Shown: piece by piece, positions 25,849 through 37,640 of the stretch | How positions within the stretch are numbered: position 1 is the stretch's first letter | Layout of the letters: every line of letters begins with the position of its first letter | NCBI RefSeq assembly: GCF_030052815.1 | Contig: NC_079499.1 | Location: 76,709,760-76,773,759 of the forward strand | Reading direction: 5' to 3' | DNA: 64,000 bases | From: Hevea brasiliensis | Lineage: Eukaryota > Streptophyta > Magnoliopsida > Malpighiales > Euphorbiaceae | Made by a program: the position numbers and the translations under genes | The notes under the pieces: generated by a model | What the model saw: only the letters and a program-made list of their open reading frames with translations | Told to the model about the DNA's origin: nothing | The model's database searches: none

Positions 25849-26190
25849 ATGATTCAAATCAGTTTTCTAAAAATTGTTTGAATGTGATTCAAATCTGAAT
25901 TTTAAAACTTGTTTGAATGTGATTCAAATCTGAATTTTTAAAGTTGTTTGAATAATATTTAAATCTGATTTTTTAAAATTGATTGAATAAAATTCAGATC
26001 TGATTTTTTAAAAAATGTTTGAATGTGATTAAAATCTGATTTTTTAAAAAATGTTTGAATGTGATTCAAATCTGAATTTTTGAAGTTGTTTGAATGTGAT
26101 TCAAATCTGAATTTTTAAATTTGTTTGAATGAGATTCAAATCTAAATTTTTAAATTTATTTGAATCATATTCAAATCTGGATTTTTAAGT
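25849..26190 (+). repeat. C2 leader minisatellite, about 36-37-bp unit
   Basis: About ten degenerate units of the type TTGTTTGAATGTGATTCAAA followed by TCTGAATTTTTAAA. The unit contains the inverted pair TTTGAAT/ATTCAAA. CA has only about four units, C3 about nine to ten. Confidence 0.85.
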
Positions 26191-27196
26191 TGAATATGAG
26201 ATATTCAATTTAATTTAAGTATGTGTGTTTTATTTAATTGTTAAATAGTGATATGCATGATGGATGATCATGGACTATAAAAGACCAATGTGATTGGATT
26301 TATTTCTTTTATGTTTCTTTGGGATTGTAAATTAATTAATTTATTTTAATTTATTTTGGGCATGTATTATTAAGTTTGTAATAATTTTGGGTTGTAATTT
26401 CATTTATTTAAGTTCTTGTAAATTCGCCTTGGTATGCCAAGGATTACTATGTAATATTGGATTGCAAGAAGTTCAAGGAGGTCAAGAGCATTGGTGGGAC
26501 CAAACGGAGGAATTCAAGATCAAGTGATGATTATGTACTCCAACAGCAACTCATGTAAAATGAATGTATGAAAAGCACCAAGGAATGCCCTGATTCAATT
26601 CTTGGTGGCTCAGAATTGAATCCCTTAGAAAGTCCATGATCATACCATATTTACTGCTTATCCATGAATGCATAAGATGTATGGGAATGTATGCAATTAT
26701 ATGATATATGCATGCTAAATGGATAATGTGCAAAGTGAGACCTTAATAGTAAATAGAATGACCATAAAATCTTCCAAACAAATGATTAAGTTGGAAATGC
26801 TATAATTAAAGTAATTATAACATAGGCCCTCCATTGGGGCAATTATTTTAAGAAATTTTAAATAGTTGCATAAGATGCAATTTATTTAAGAGATTTTCTT
26901 AAGAATAATTGTTAAGCATGAGATGTTGTAAATATGTAAATGGTTTAGTGGCCAATATTGGATGTACCTGAGGACATTAAAATTATTTGCATAATTACTG
27001 GCTCAATGGGATCAACTTAACTAATGCAAGATAAGTCAATAATGGATGTACCTGAGATTTTGAGCATTAGGGGCTAGGTAAAGGATTGAACCTCACATGA
27101 GATGTGATGGGCAAAGAGTTGCTCACTTATAGTTTATTGTAATTCCAATAATGGATGTACCTGAGGATGATCAATAGAATTATAAGAATTCAATCA

Positions 27197-27268
27197 CCCA
27201 CTAGAAATCCATCCAACTAGGATTTCCGTTTTCTACTTTGGAAGTGTAGGATTCGCTAAGTTAGTGGG
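27197..27268 (+). other. Conserved nested hairpin before Copia gag (C2 copy)
   Basis: Outer arms CCCACTA (27197-27203) and TAGTGGG (27262-27268); inner arms GAAATCC (27204-27210) and GGATTTC (27220-27226) around a 9-base loop. The arms are kept in C3, and in CA except for one base of the inner stem. The position fits an RNA packaging or dimerisation signal, which is inference. Confidence 0.5.
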
Positions 27269-27367
27269 AGGACCAATTTGATTAAAAGACCATAATCATT
27301 TTGGTAAATTACATGATACATTTACTAATTAATTTAGTTATTTTCTACAGTTAATTTTCTGATAAAA

Positions 27368-28207
27368 ATGATCACAAAACAACCACCACCATCCAATATC
27401 CTTGCAAGCATACTTGATCACAATAGGTTGACAGGACCTAATCTGTATGATTGGCTAAGAAATTTGAAACTTGTCCAAAACCTTGAACGTATAGGATATG
27501 TTCTAGATTCAAATGTTCCTGGTCCCTTACCTCCAGAGGCCACACAAGAGGAACATGAAACTTTGGACAAGTGGAAGGAGCATGATATGAGAGCTAAGTG
27601 TTACATGCTTGCTTCCATGAGTAATGAGTTACAGAAGCAACATGAGAACATGCAGAGTGCGAGTGAGATCCTCCTTCACCTACAAGAGTTGTATGGTGAG
27701 CACAGCAGGAATGCTAGGTATGAGATATCTAGACAGCTATTCCGTATGAGGATGTCTGAGGGACAAAATGTTGGGGATCATGTCCACAAGATGATTCGGA
27801 TGATTGAGCAGTTGGAACATCTTGACTTTAACATGGATTTCCAACTATAGACGGATTTGATCCTTCAGTCCCTTCCTGAGTCTTTTGGGAATTTTGTGAC
27901 AAATTTCCATATGACTAAACAGGAATGCACCTTAGCTGGTTTACTCAACATGCTGGTTATTGCCCAAAAGAATATGTTGGGCAATAAAGGAAAAGAGGTA
28001 GCTTTGGTTGCATCTTCTTCTGCTGGAAAATCCAACAAGAAGAAGGGCAACAAGAAAAAGAAACCTCAGATTCCTGGTCCTTCCAAAAAAATAGCTAAAC
28101 AGAAAAGGAAAACCAAAGCTAACAAAGGCAAAGGAAAGTGTTTCCACTGCCAACAGGAAAGTGTTTCCATTGCCAGTAAGAAAGTGTTTCCACTGGCCAG
28201 AGTATAG
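27368..28207 (+). pseudogene. C2 Copia gag
   Basis: Starts ATGATCACAAAACAACC, 279 codons with one internal stop: TAG 27848-27850, where C3 has CAG. Contains the Copia gag core (LTGPNLYDWLRNLKLVQNLE, then KWKEHDMRAKCYMLASM) and a Lys-rich C-terminus. The zinc knuckle is broken: CFHCQ is followed by a direct repeat instead of the X4-His-X4-Cys half, and the frame ends at TAG 28205-28207. One suppressible stop apart, gag is well preserved. RNA binding would rest on the basic region alone. Confidence 0.9.
28133..28201 (+). repeat. 23-bp triplication at the gag-pol joint of C2
   Basis: Three head-to-tail units beginning at 28133, 28156 and 28179, each containing AAAGTGTTTCCA. Two extra 23-bp units add 46 bp, which moves pol one frame away from gag. 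The same array is at 47856-47924 in C3. Confidence 0.88.
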
Positions 28208-28229
28208 TAATCTAAAATAATGCAATGCC

Positions 28230-30911
28230 ATGGTGAAAACCAAATCAAGTTCAAAATATATTTGGCACTTAAGGTTATGTCATGTTGCAGAAGATAGGAT
28301 TGCAAAACTGGAGAAAATGGGGATTCTATCCTCATTGGGCTCTGAGTCTACTCTAACTTGTGAATCTTGCCTTTAGGGCAAAATGACTGTATCACCCTTT
28401 GTTGGACAAGGACTAAGAGCTGAAAATATTTTAGAGCTAATACATAGTGATGTATGTGGTCCATTTAAAGAAATGGCTAGAGGGGGCTTTCATTATTTTA
28501 TTACCTTTACTGATGATAAATCAAGATTTGGGTATTTGTATTTGATGAAATACAAACATGAATCCTTTGAAAAGTTCAAAGAATTTAAATCTGAAGTAGA
28601 AAATCAAACAGGAAAGAGTATTAAAGCTCTTCGATTAGATCGTGGAGGTGAATATTTGAGTACTGAATTTGATGAATACTTGAGAGAGCATGGCATTGTT
28701 TCTCAGCTGACTCCTCCAGGAACACCACAACTGAATGGTGTATCTGAAAGGAGAAATCGTACCCTATTGGATATGGTACGTAGTATGATGAGCTATACTG
28801 ATATGCCAATCTCCTTTTGGGGATTTGCATTAGAATCAGCTTTGTATATTCTGAATAGGATTCCATCAAAATCAGTTTCTTCCACACCTTATGAGATATG
28901 GCATGGAAGAAAACCAAGTCTTAAGCATGTTAAGATTTGGGGTTGTCCAAATTATATCAAAAGTCAACACTGATAAATTGGAGACCAGATCAGAAAAAGG
29001 TCAATTTGTTGGATATCCAAAAGATAGTTTTGGATATTATTTTTATTTGCCTACTTCACAAAAGGTTGTGATAAGTAGAGATACCACATTTACTGAACAA
29101 CAGTTTGTTTAAGAAGGAGGCAAAGGAAGGCAAATAGAGTTATAATTGGAGAATTCTGACCAACCAACAGATCAAATGGATATAGATCCATATAGTCAAC
29201 CTATACCCGTTGATGAAACATCTACAGCTTTTCCTCGTAGAACAACCAGGGTATCTCACCCACCAGTGAGATATGGTTTTCTTCATGAGGAAGAACAAGA
29301 GTTGTCTACTCATGAAGAAGTAGATCATGGAGATGATCCACTTACCTATGAAGAAGCTATATCAGATATAGACTCTTCAAAATGGATTGATGCTATGAAA
29401 TCCGAGATTGATTCCATGTATAAGAATAAAGTTTGGGATCTTGTTGACCCACCTGAAGGTATTATAACTATAGGGAACAAATGGGTTTTCAAGAAGAAAA
29501 TTGGTTCTGATGGAAAGGTAGAGACCTATAAGGCAAGGCTGGTAGCGAAAGGGTTTCGCCAAAGGCAAAGAATCGACTATGAGGAGACTTTCTCGCCTGT
29601 TGCCAAGCTTAAATCAATTAGGATTTTATTAGCAATAGCTGCGTACTATGATTATGAGATTTGGCAGATGGATGTCAAAACAGCTTTTCTCAATGGATAC
29701 AATGAAGAAAACATTTTCATTGAACAACCTAAGGGATTTGAATCCCAAGATGGTTCCAAGGTATGCAAGCTAAAGCGATCCATTTATGGGTTGAAACAAG
29801 CTTCGAGGAGTTGGAACATCTGTTTTGATGAAGCCATTAAATCCTTTGGTTTTATCAAAAATGAGGATGAGCCATGTGTATATAAGAAGGTTAGTGACAG
29901 TGCTATCACTTTCCTTGTCTTATATGTGGATGACATACTGTTGATAGGTAATGACACAGGTATGTTGACGACTATAAAGGTATGGTTGTCAAATACATTC
30001 TCCATGAAAGACTTAGGGGAGGCAACCTATATTCTTGGGATTCGCATCTATAGAGATAGAGCAAAAAGAATAATTGGTTTATCCCAAAGTCTATACTTGG
30101 AAAAGGTGTTAAAGAGGTTTAACATGCTTGATTCCAAGAGAGGATTGTTACCAGTGAGACATGGTATCCATCTTTCTAAAGAGATGTCTCCAAAGACACC
30201 TAAAGAAAGAGATAAGATGGCCAGGATTCAATATGCTTCGGCTATTGGAAGTATAATGTATGCAATGTTGTGTACTAGGCCGGATATCGAATATGCTGTT
30301 AGTTTGACTTGCAGGTATCAATCCAATCCAGGTTTGGAACACTGGATAGCTGTCAAGAATATCCTTAAGTACTTAAGAAGAACTAAGGATTTATTCTTGA
30401 TTTATGGAGGTGGAGACTTGCAATTGGATGGTTATACTGATTCTGATTTCCAATCAGATATTGATGATAGAAAGTCTACCTCTATATATGTGTTCATTTG
30501 TAATGGAGGTGTAGTCAGTTGGAAGAGTTCCAAACAGAGCACGACTGCAGATTCCACTACAAAGGCTGAGTATATTGCTGCATCAGATGCTGCAAAGGAA
30601 GTTGTTTGTATAAAGAAGTTCGTGATAGAACTTACAATAGTTCCTTCCATTGAGTCAGCAGATCCACTACACTGTGACAATAATGGAGCAGTCATACAGG
30701 CTAAGGAACTAAGGTCTCACCCAAAATCCAAACACATAGAAAGGCACTACCACATTATCAGAGATATAGTTGGGCAAGGCGATATAGCCATGCAGAAAAA
30801 TAACATCAGCTGAAAAATACAGTTGATCCATTCACTAAGCTTTTGTCACAAGTTCAGATAGACCGGCATCTTGAGAAGATGGGTATAAGGTATTGTAATG
30901 AATGGCTCTAG
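28230..30911 (+). pseudogene. C2 pol: integrase, RT, RNase H, no protease
   Basis: From ATG 28230 in the frame after gag: pre-integrase box (IWHLRLCHVAEDRI) interrupted by TAG 28374-28376 where C3 has CAG; integrase core 28383-28973 with all three acidic residues (HSDVCGP, RLDRGGEYL, GVSERRNR). A 2-bp loss near 28957 shifts the frame; stops at 29110 and 29143 follow. From 29146 to 30813 one frame of 555 codons is open: RT from residue about 80, catalytic YVDD at residues 260-263 (29923-29934), RNase H with YTDSDFQSD and TKAEYIAASD near the end. Its first ATG is 29176, so this is part of a polyprotein, not a separate gene. A frameshift near 30800 puts the DPFTK end (about 30825) out of frame, as in C3. 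Confidence 0.92.
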
Positions 30912-30925
30912 TGAGAGTGGAAGAT
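30911..30925 (+). other. Probable polypurine tract of C2
   Basis: Purine-rich GTGAGAGTGGAAGAT directly before the LTR start; the C3 counterpart is GTGGGAGAT. Confidence 0.65.
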
Positions 30926-33045
30926 TGTTAGTAGTATGCCCTATAGCATATAATTTAGTATGTATCTTGTACATATTTTTATTAATAAAAGGCATTTCCA
31001 CTTTTCCGTTTACATAATATATTTATGTGTAATAGAAAAGGTCCATTGATATTTTGTTAGAAATATTATTCTTAAGTTGTTAAGAATATGAGTGACAATA
31101 TTTCTAGCACAAAGTATCATAAATAAGTTCACAATCGAGGATACTTCATAATAAGGACATAACTTATCCAGAAAGATTGTATTCATGTTTGTTCCCAAGT
31201 TATTTATATGAGATATAAATAAGATGGAATGGTGAGTCTCATGCCATATAACAAACATGATAGGCACTTATAAATGATAAGTAGGCCGAACCAGTGACAC
31301 TTATGACAAGCACATGGAGTTTACTCTTGTCAATGTTTTGTCATAAATCATATCAGTGCATATAATCTTTAGACCTGAGATAGCACAGTTATCTTGTATA
31401 TAGGTAGTTTGAGTTTGATACTGCTTTCATACTTGTACTGTGTATGGGTATATGGGCATGTGTTGGCTCCTACTAGTTATATATGGAGGTAGGTGTTGAT
31501 CAAGATGGAATCTGTTCCTCTAAGTAAATAGAGATAAAATCCTATGTTCATTTAATTGTTCTTGATGTTTCAAGTTCTTGGCCAGGACAGATAGATTTAT
31601 TCGAGAAAAAGAGTTTACGATGAGAAAATCTTTTTAATCAAGAACTGGAATTAAAAGAGAACATAATATTCATAGCAAATGGAGTTTGACATAAACCATG
31701 ACTCCAGCTTGAGTTGGGATTTTGTAATAGAGAGATTCTAGTGCATGGTAACAAATGATTATAGGTTCATTTAAGGTAAACTTTATTACTAATTGGGTGG
31801 CCATGGCATGCTATGCTAGGTTTTAACCATGGTCTTTGAGGCTCATAAAATGATTTAGAGAAATTATTTATGGTAAGAAAGAGTTCTGATGATATTAAGA
31901 GTTGATATCATGTCTCATTGCCAATTAGTGATGAGCCTAGTAAGTCACACACATACACAAGTTATCACCTAATTAAATATGATTTAATTAATTAATTAAA
32001 GAGTTTAATTGATTAATTAAATAGGTTTGGTTTGCAATTAGATTGCAAAGTCCCTAGCATGACTTGAAACCAAATTTAGATTATTGGATGTATAATATAA
32101 GTTAAATTTATATTTAAAGTGTTTAAATATGAATTTAATTAATGAGAAATTAATTAATAGAGATTAATTAATAAATTTATATTTGATATAAATTAATTAC
32201 AAGAAGAAAAATAATTATTTTGGGTTGAGAACTCAAAATTAAAACACAGGGGCATTTTGGTCATTTTGTAGTGTGACACGTGGCACCATGAGATGGTGAC
32301 ACATGGCATAACACATAAGCTTGCCAAATATTTTTTAATCATGTAAGATGATTAACATCAAGATTAAATATAGGTTTGACACTTGGCACAATGTGATTGG
32401 GTCACTTAAACCTAGAGCTAATCAAAGGGTGACATGTGGCAAGGGTTTAATGTGTTAACCTAGCTATTTAAGTGTTGTTATGAGAAAATAAAATACAACC
32501 AGCAGCCACACTCCTTGGTCACACCATTTTGCAGCCCTCCCTCTATTCTTTTTCATCTCTCATCAATTCAAAGAGATTTACCATCAATCTCTTAAATCTC
32601 TTTGAATTAAGAACACTAGAAATTGTTTCTAGTGTCCTATTTACATCTCTAATCTCTTAAAAGGCAGAACTTGAATTTCTAATTAATAGAAAAGGCTTTA
32701 GAAGCTGTTCAAGGGCTACCATAGGTGTTCTTGGTGTGGACAAGCTAGAGGGGCAACATCTGGTTTCCTGAAGACGAATCTCAAAGCGCGAGACATATTG
32801 CGATTGCATCAAGAGGTTAGTGTAATCGTTCTTGATTTAATCTAGGGTTTTAAAATTAATCTGATTAATTTTAAAATCTTAAATGGCAAATACAGATCCA
32901 AAAACATATTAAAAGAGTTTTAATATGTTGTTTATCATTGAAATCAAATAGATAAAAATAAATCTTGCATGATGCATGTGACCCTAGGTGAAAATTTTTC
33001 AATTCAATGGTATAAACTTGTGTTTTTCACGCTTCCGTTCCTTCA
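30926..33045 (+). repeat. C2 3' LTR
   Basis: 2120 bp, ends TTCCTTCA. The G-box (near 32278) is intact. It carries a small local duplication of an AATCTCT segment near 32588, absent from the 5' LTR, which accounts for the extra length. Confidence 0.94.
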
Positions 33046-35339
33046 ACCGAAAAATCGGGAATGCAACCCGAACAGGGGCATTATGGTTATTTGACATCCC
33101 GAATTGTCTTTTGACCTAAATGTCCATTAAAAATAAATAATATTACACTTAGAAAATAAAATGAAAAATTAATTTGGCGGTACCTAATGTAAATAGCCAA
33201 AAGTGGAGTGAAAATTGTGTAAATAACACATTTAACATATTATATGATTAAATTGAGTGAGTGGGCCACTATTGATTAAATTAAGAACAAAAAGGGGCAG
33301 GTGTACACCTAATATGCAACCTGCAAATTCATTTCCTCTAAGTTCTTCATCCATGACGAATTGAGAAGAAAAGAAACCTCCATTGCCGTTTCACTTAAAG
33401 CTTCCTCCACTCCTTCATTTCACTTCCAATCACTTAGGTTTCTTCATTAAGTTTTATCCCCACATCACAAGGAAGAGTTTGATACTAAAATCGAGAATTT
33501 TAGTCAAGTTTTAACAAGTCCCAACCAAAGGTAAGTTTATATTTTTGAATATTGCTTTGTTAAAGTTTGTATACATGTTATTGGTGTTTGCTTTGTGAAG
33601 AAAATTTTCAAGTTTGAGGAGTTCTTGATATATCAATTTTGGACAGCCATGGAGTTGTATGTTTAATTAAATATTCATACATATATTTGATGAGAAATTA
33701 TGTTGATTAGGGTGATTTAATGTCCTAGTAAATTATTCCACATGTATATAGTGATTGTGCACTTGGAATGGAAATTGATGAATTGTAGGACACTTTGGCA
33801 TTGTGGAACAATTCGGCAGCCTTGGGACTCTTTGATGAATGTATGAATTCATGAAGATTTTGGCAGAATTATGACATTGAGGATTGATGGATATGTACAT
33901 AAATTAGTGGTGGAAATTGTATGAAATGATGAGTAGTGTTTATGTGTATTTATGGTTGTAATTGGACTTTATGAATTAGAGTTTTATTTTGTGTGTTAAG
34001 GATGTTTGTATTCTGCCCAAAATGATTTTTATGTGAAGTGGTAAATGGTTTTGGTAATGTACCAAAACAGAATGGGTAAGAGAGATGGACTTAGAGTAAG
34101 GTAAATGTGTAATTGATACATGTTTATGCAAGGTAATTAAGGACAGTGTGCATTTTGGCCTATAACTCTAAATGTGTAACTCCAATTGGTATGAGACCAA
34201 TTGGAGGTGAAACTAGGCACAAAATGTGCCAACTTTCATTGAGAAAGCATACCAAAATTCTTCTTTCAAGGTAGCATGAAAAATGACCAATTCGGATTAA
34301 GTGCAAATGAGGCCTAAAAACTGACTATTTAGGCAGCAGTTAGTGTTTAGGCCATAACTCACTCAAAACAGGTCCAATTGACCTGAAATTTTAACCATGA
34401 ATAGTTAAGACCCATACCTACAAGTCTCATGAAGACACCAAAGCCCAGAAATGACCATAAGCAAGTCAAACAGCTTGCACAAGTTCGGGTCCAAAAACTG
34501 GCCGAACCAAAGTTGACGAAAGTTGACCTAAAATGACCTAATTTGATGCTACTTGACCAGTAATAGTAAAATGACCATAACTTGGCCTACATAACTCGGA
34601 TTGACCTGAAATTTTGTCCCGCGTGCATAAGACATAGATCTACAAGTTTGTAGTTTTGACCGAAACCCGAAAACTGAGGGAACTAGGTCGTCCGGCTAGG
34701 TCAAACTAGTATACCGAAATCCAGCAAGTTGCAATAAAATGCACTAAATATGGAAATGAAATTGGTAACATGTACCAACCCTAAAAGACTATCGAATGTG
34801 ACATATTAATGACACTAAAACATAATTTACCTAGAACGCATCAAGGGTCGGTATATTAGGTGATTAAGCAAATAATGGCTTTCAGTGAATTACTTATCAA
34901 GCATTATCGATAGAGACAATTTAATTTAGTACTGAAACACTTCAAATTGTGTTTCTCAGTTAGTAAAGACTCAGAGAAAGGGAAGGAAACACTGAGTCCA
35001 GACCAGGAGACAGTTATCAGAGGTTTGTGCACAACAACTATTTCTTTTGAATTTTTCAATTGAAATGAATTATGACTATTTGTACATTATTGTTTTAAAT
35101 TGTGGAAATGTGTTTGAATGGATATTTATTGCTTGAAAAGCATTGTAAATGGTTTGAAACTGTGTAAAATCGTTTGAATGATATTGATGGATACTTATTG
35201 TGTCACACCCCGGCTTAGTGGGCCCCAGCTCAAGCCCCTCTATGGGTGGCCATCTTGCTAGCGTACCCCTCTAGAGGCTGGCGATGCAACTCAAATCGGT
35301 ACTGTCCGCTTTGGTGGAGTTCAATCCCTTCGTCCTGCA

Positions 35340-35406
35340 GAGCTAGGATTCGAACCCATATCACCTCACGGATTTGCTTCGCCTCTTACCAATTGAGCTA
35401 CATCCT
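35340..35406 (-). other. tRNA-like (SINE-head-like) segment inside S2
   Basis: Minus strand: box A TAGCTCAATTGG (35400-35389) and perfect box B GGTTCGAATCC (35356-35346), 32 bp apart, 5' end GGATGTAGCTC. No matching 3' acceptor strand, so not a working tRNA; it resembles the tRNA-derived head of a SINE. No poly-A tail or own target duplication found. Confidence 0.7.
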
Positions 35407-37640
35407 ACTGTTCCGGTGACCGGTGTCGGTCCGGACAGCTAGAATGTCCGGAAAAATATTTAAACTAAAGCGAGGAACCATAATTAACTCAAATATTGAT
35501 AATAAAAATTTAGTAAAAATTTTAGAAATAAAATACAATCAAGTCAAATGAGCCGGTGCCCAAGCGATGGGTAACCCAGAGGGAAGTTGCGGTTCTCGCA
35601 ACTAGGAGCCCTAGACCCGGGGAAAAATTCATAAAATAATTTTTGGGACTCCAGAGAAGGGTCATTGAGGTTCCTATGGCATTAGAATGCCAAGAAAATA
35701 TTTAGAAAAATTTTTTAATCGGTACAGACAATTTTGACCCGTTCAGCCAAATGGAGGGCATTTTGGTCATTTCGCCTTCAGATGTGATTTTTGGCCGACT
35801 TGTCCAGTTGAGTAAATAATTATTATGACATAAAATATGAATTAATGTTGATGAAAAATTTATTTGAAGTTAGTAAAGAAAGAAGAAAAGAAAAATCCAT
35901 AAAAATGCCAAATATGACATTATTTTGATGTCATTTAAAAGCTTCCACCAATCCCATTTAAACAACTATTTAATTAACTAATAAAAAGAGATAAACAAGG
36001 CCAAAGGAATTAAAATACAGCTGCCTTCTTCTTCAGCCAAAACGTGAGTTTCTCCTCCATAACCCTCCATGAGAGTTTCCTTTAATTACTTCCATTTCCC
36101 ATGAAATTCCACTACTAAACCCTAAGTCACCTTCACTAAAACTTGTCCATACCTCTTGGGAAAGTGATTGGCAGCCTAGGAAAGGAAAGGAAGTGAAGAA
36201 TTTGAGCTCTTGGAAAAGCTCTCAAGTGAGGTTAGTGCTATACTTCCACTCTCACTCTTTTAATATTTGTTAGAGCATCACTTTAAGTTAAAAAATTGTA
36301 AAAATTTGAAGTAAATTATATATGTTAGGGTATCTTCAATTTTTGAAAGCCCTAAGGAAGGATGAGTTTGATTGTTTTAATGGACTTAAAGTGGATTAGA
36401 AATCATGTTTAAAGCATGTATGCATGTGGTTAGTGAATGAGTTAGTAATTAAGGTATATTGTGAAAACTTATAATGGAAACTAGGGTTTTGAGAAGTGAA
36501 AATTTGACTTGGCTTAGGAAATTCAACTAGACAAAATAAGGAACAACTTTCATGTTTACCATTTCCTCAAATTTCCACTGTAATAGTCCCTAATAGAACA
36601 GTAAACTTTTGGTACAAAAACTGAAAATTCTGCCACTTAGTGTTAGGCTTAGAAATGGTAATAGTGATCACTTCCAACAAGTTTTAAATGCAAAATGTGG
36701 TATGTTTGGAGTGTCAAAACCAATGCACCTATTTTCTATCTAAAAGTCAACATTTTTGTTGATCAATGAGGTGAATAGTGACACCAAAACTTGAAATTCA
36801 AATGTGAAATTAGAAATGCATTTAGGGGACTTTAAATTGCAATTGACAATTAATACTAGCAAATGTAAAACTCAAAATGTGGGATCTTGGTGTAATTAGA
36901 ATTAACATATCCCTTAAGTATAAAAAAGTCAACATTTTGGTTGACTAGTAAGGTGAATAGTAATCAAAATGAGTAACAAACTAAGATGAAGACCTAGAAC
37001 CAATTCTAAGCTTAAATGCTTAGAATTGTATGACAAATGTGGACTATGTATCTTAGTCAAAATTGTTAAAAGGAAATTAAGACCATAAATTTAAAATCCA
37101 TGAAATATTCATGGATTACTTGAAACATGAAAAATAAGTCACCTAATTGATGTGAATAGATAGTTAGGGCTTATATGCCCATCACAAATGGAATTCATAA
37201 AATATTAATAACTCAACTTGAAATATAAAATTTGTAATTACATAAGTAGATTCTTGAATGTATAAATGAGAAAGGAAAAATGTTTTGAATACAATGGAAC
37301 ATGTGAACCATTGTTTAGAATTGTAATCAATATGAATAACATAATGAATGAATAAATGAGCTATATTAATGTATGAATGAGACATTAGTTCTCATTATTA
37401 TAGAAAGGAGAAGTAATTTGAGTACAATGGTATAAAAAGATAATTAATGTGAATTTTGATCATATAAATGATCAAATGAATGTATGAATTATAATTGAAA
37501 TTTATCATGAAATAATGAATTCATAAAACACAATATATTAATATTTAATGATATTATGTGCCCTTGTATTGCCTAGACACGTGTGTCAGATTGGATAGAT
37601 TGGCATGCCAATAGGGTATTGTTTTAGCAGTACTGCGAAA

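Larger units (their letters stand above)
25598..27367 (+). other. C2 untranslated leader
   Basis: 1.77 kb without coding potential. Holds the tandem array 25849-26190, three copies of TGGATGTACCTGAG (about 26960, 27045, 27154), and the hairpin 27197-27268 about 100 bp before gag. Leader this long is unusual for Copia and is kept in all copies here. Confidence 0.8.
23476..33045 (+). mobile_element. Copia element C2, complete with both LTRs, protease-less
   Basis: 9570 bp, TSD ACCGA (23471-23475, 33046-33050). 5' LTR 2107 bp, 3' LTR 2120 bp (about 45 differences seen by eye, near 2%). The internal region holds PBS, long leader with tandem repeats, gag, integrase, RT and RNase H. There is no protease: only about 20 codons separate the broken zinc knuckle from the pre-integrase domain. 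It shares this structure and several exact lesions with C3. Confidence 0.95.

Noticed and set aside
25849..26190. CRISPR-like array of repeats and spacers
   Set aside because: Degenerate AT-rich head-to-tail units without distinct spacers, in a plant retrotransposon leader.
29146..30813. A stand-alone 555-codon reverse transcriptase gene
   Set aside because: It begins directly after a stop with no ATG until 29176, has no promoter of its own and is collinear with the pol of C3; it is part of a broken polyprotein.
35340..35406. A functional tRNA gene
   Set aside because: Box A and box B are good but there is no complementary acceptor stem or convincing anticodon arm, and the segment lies in a repeat.
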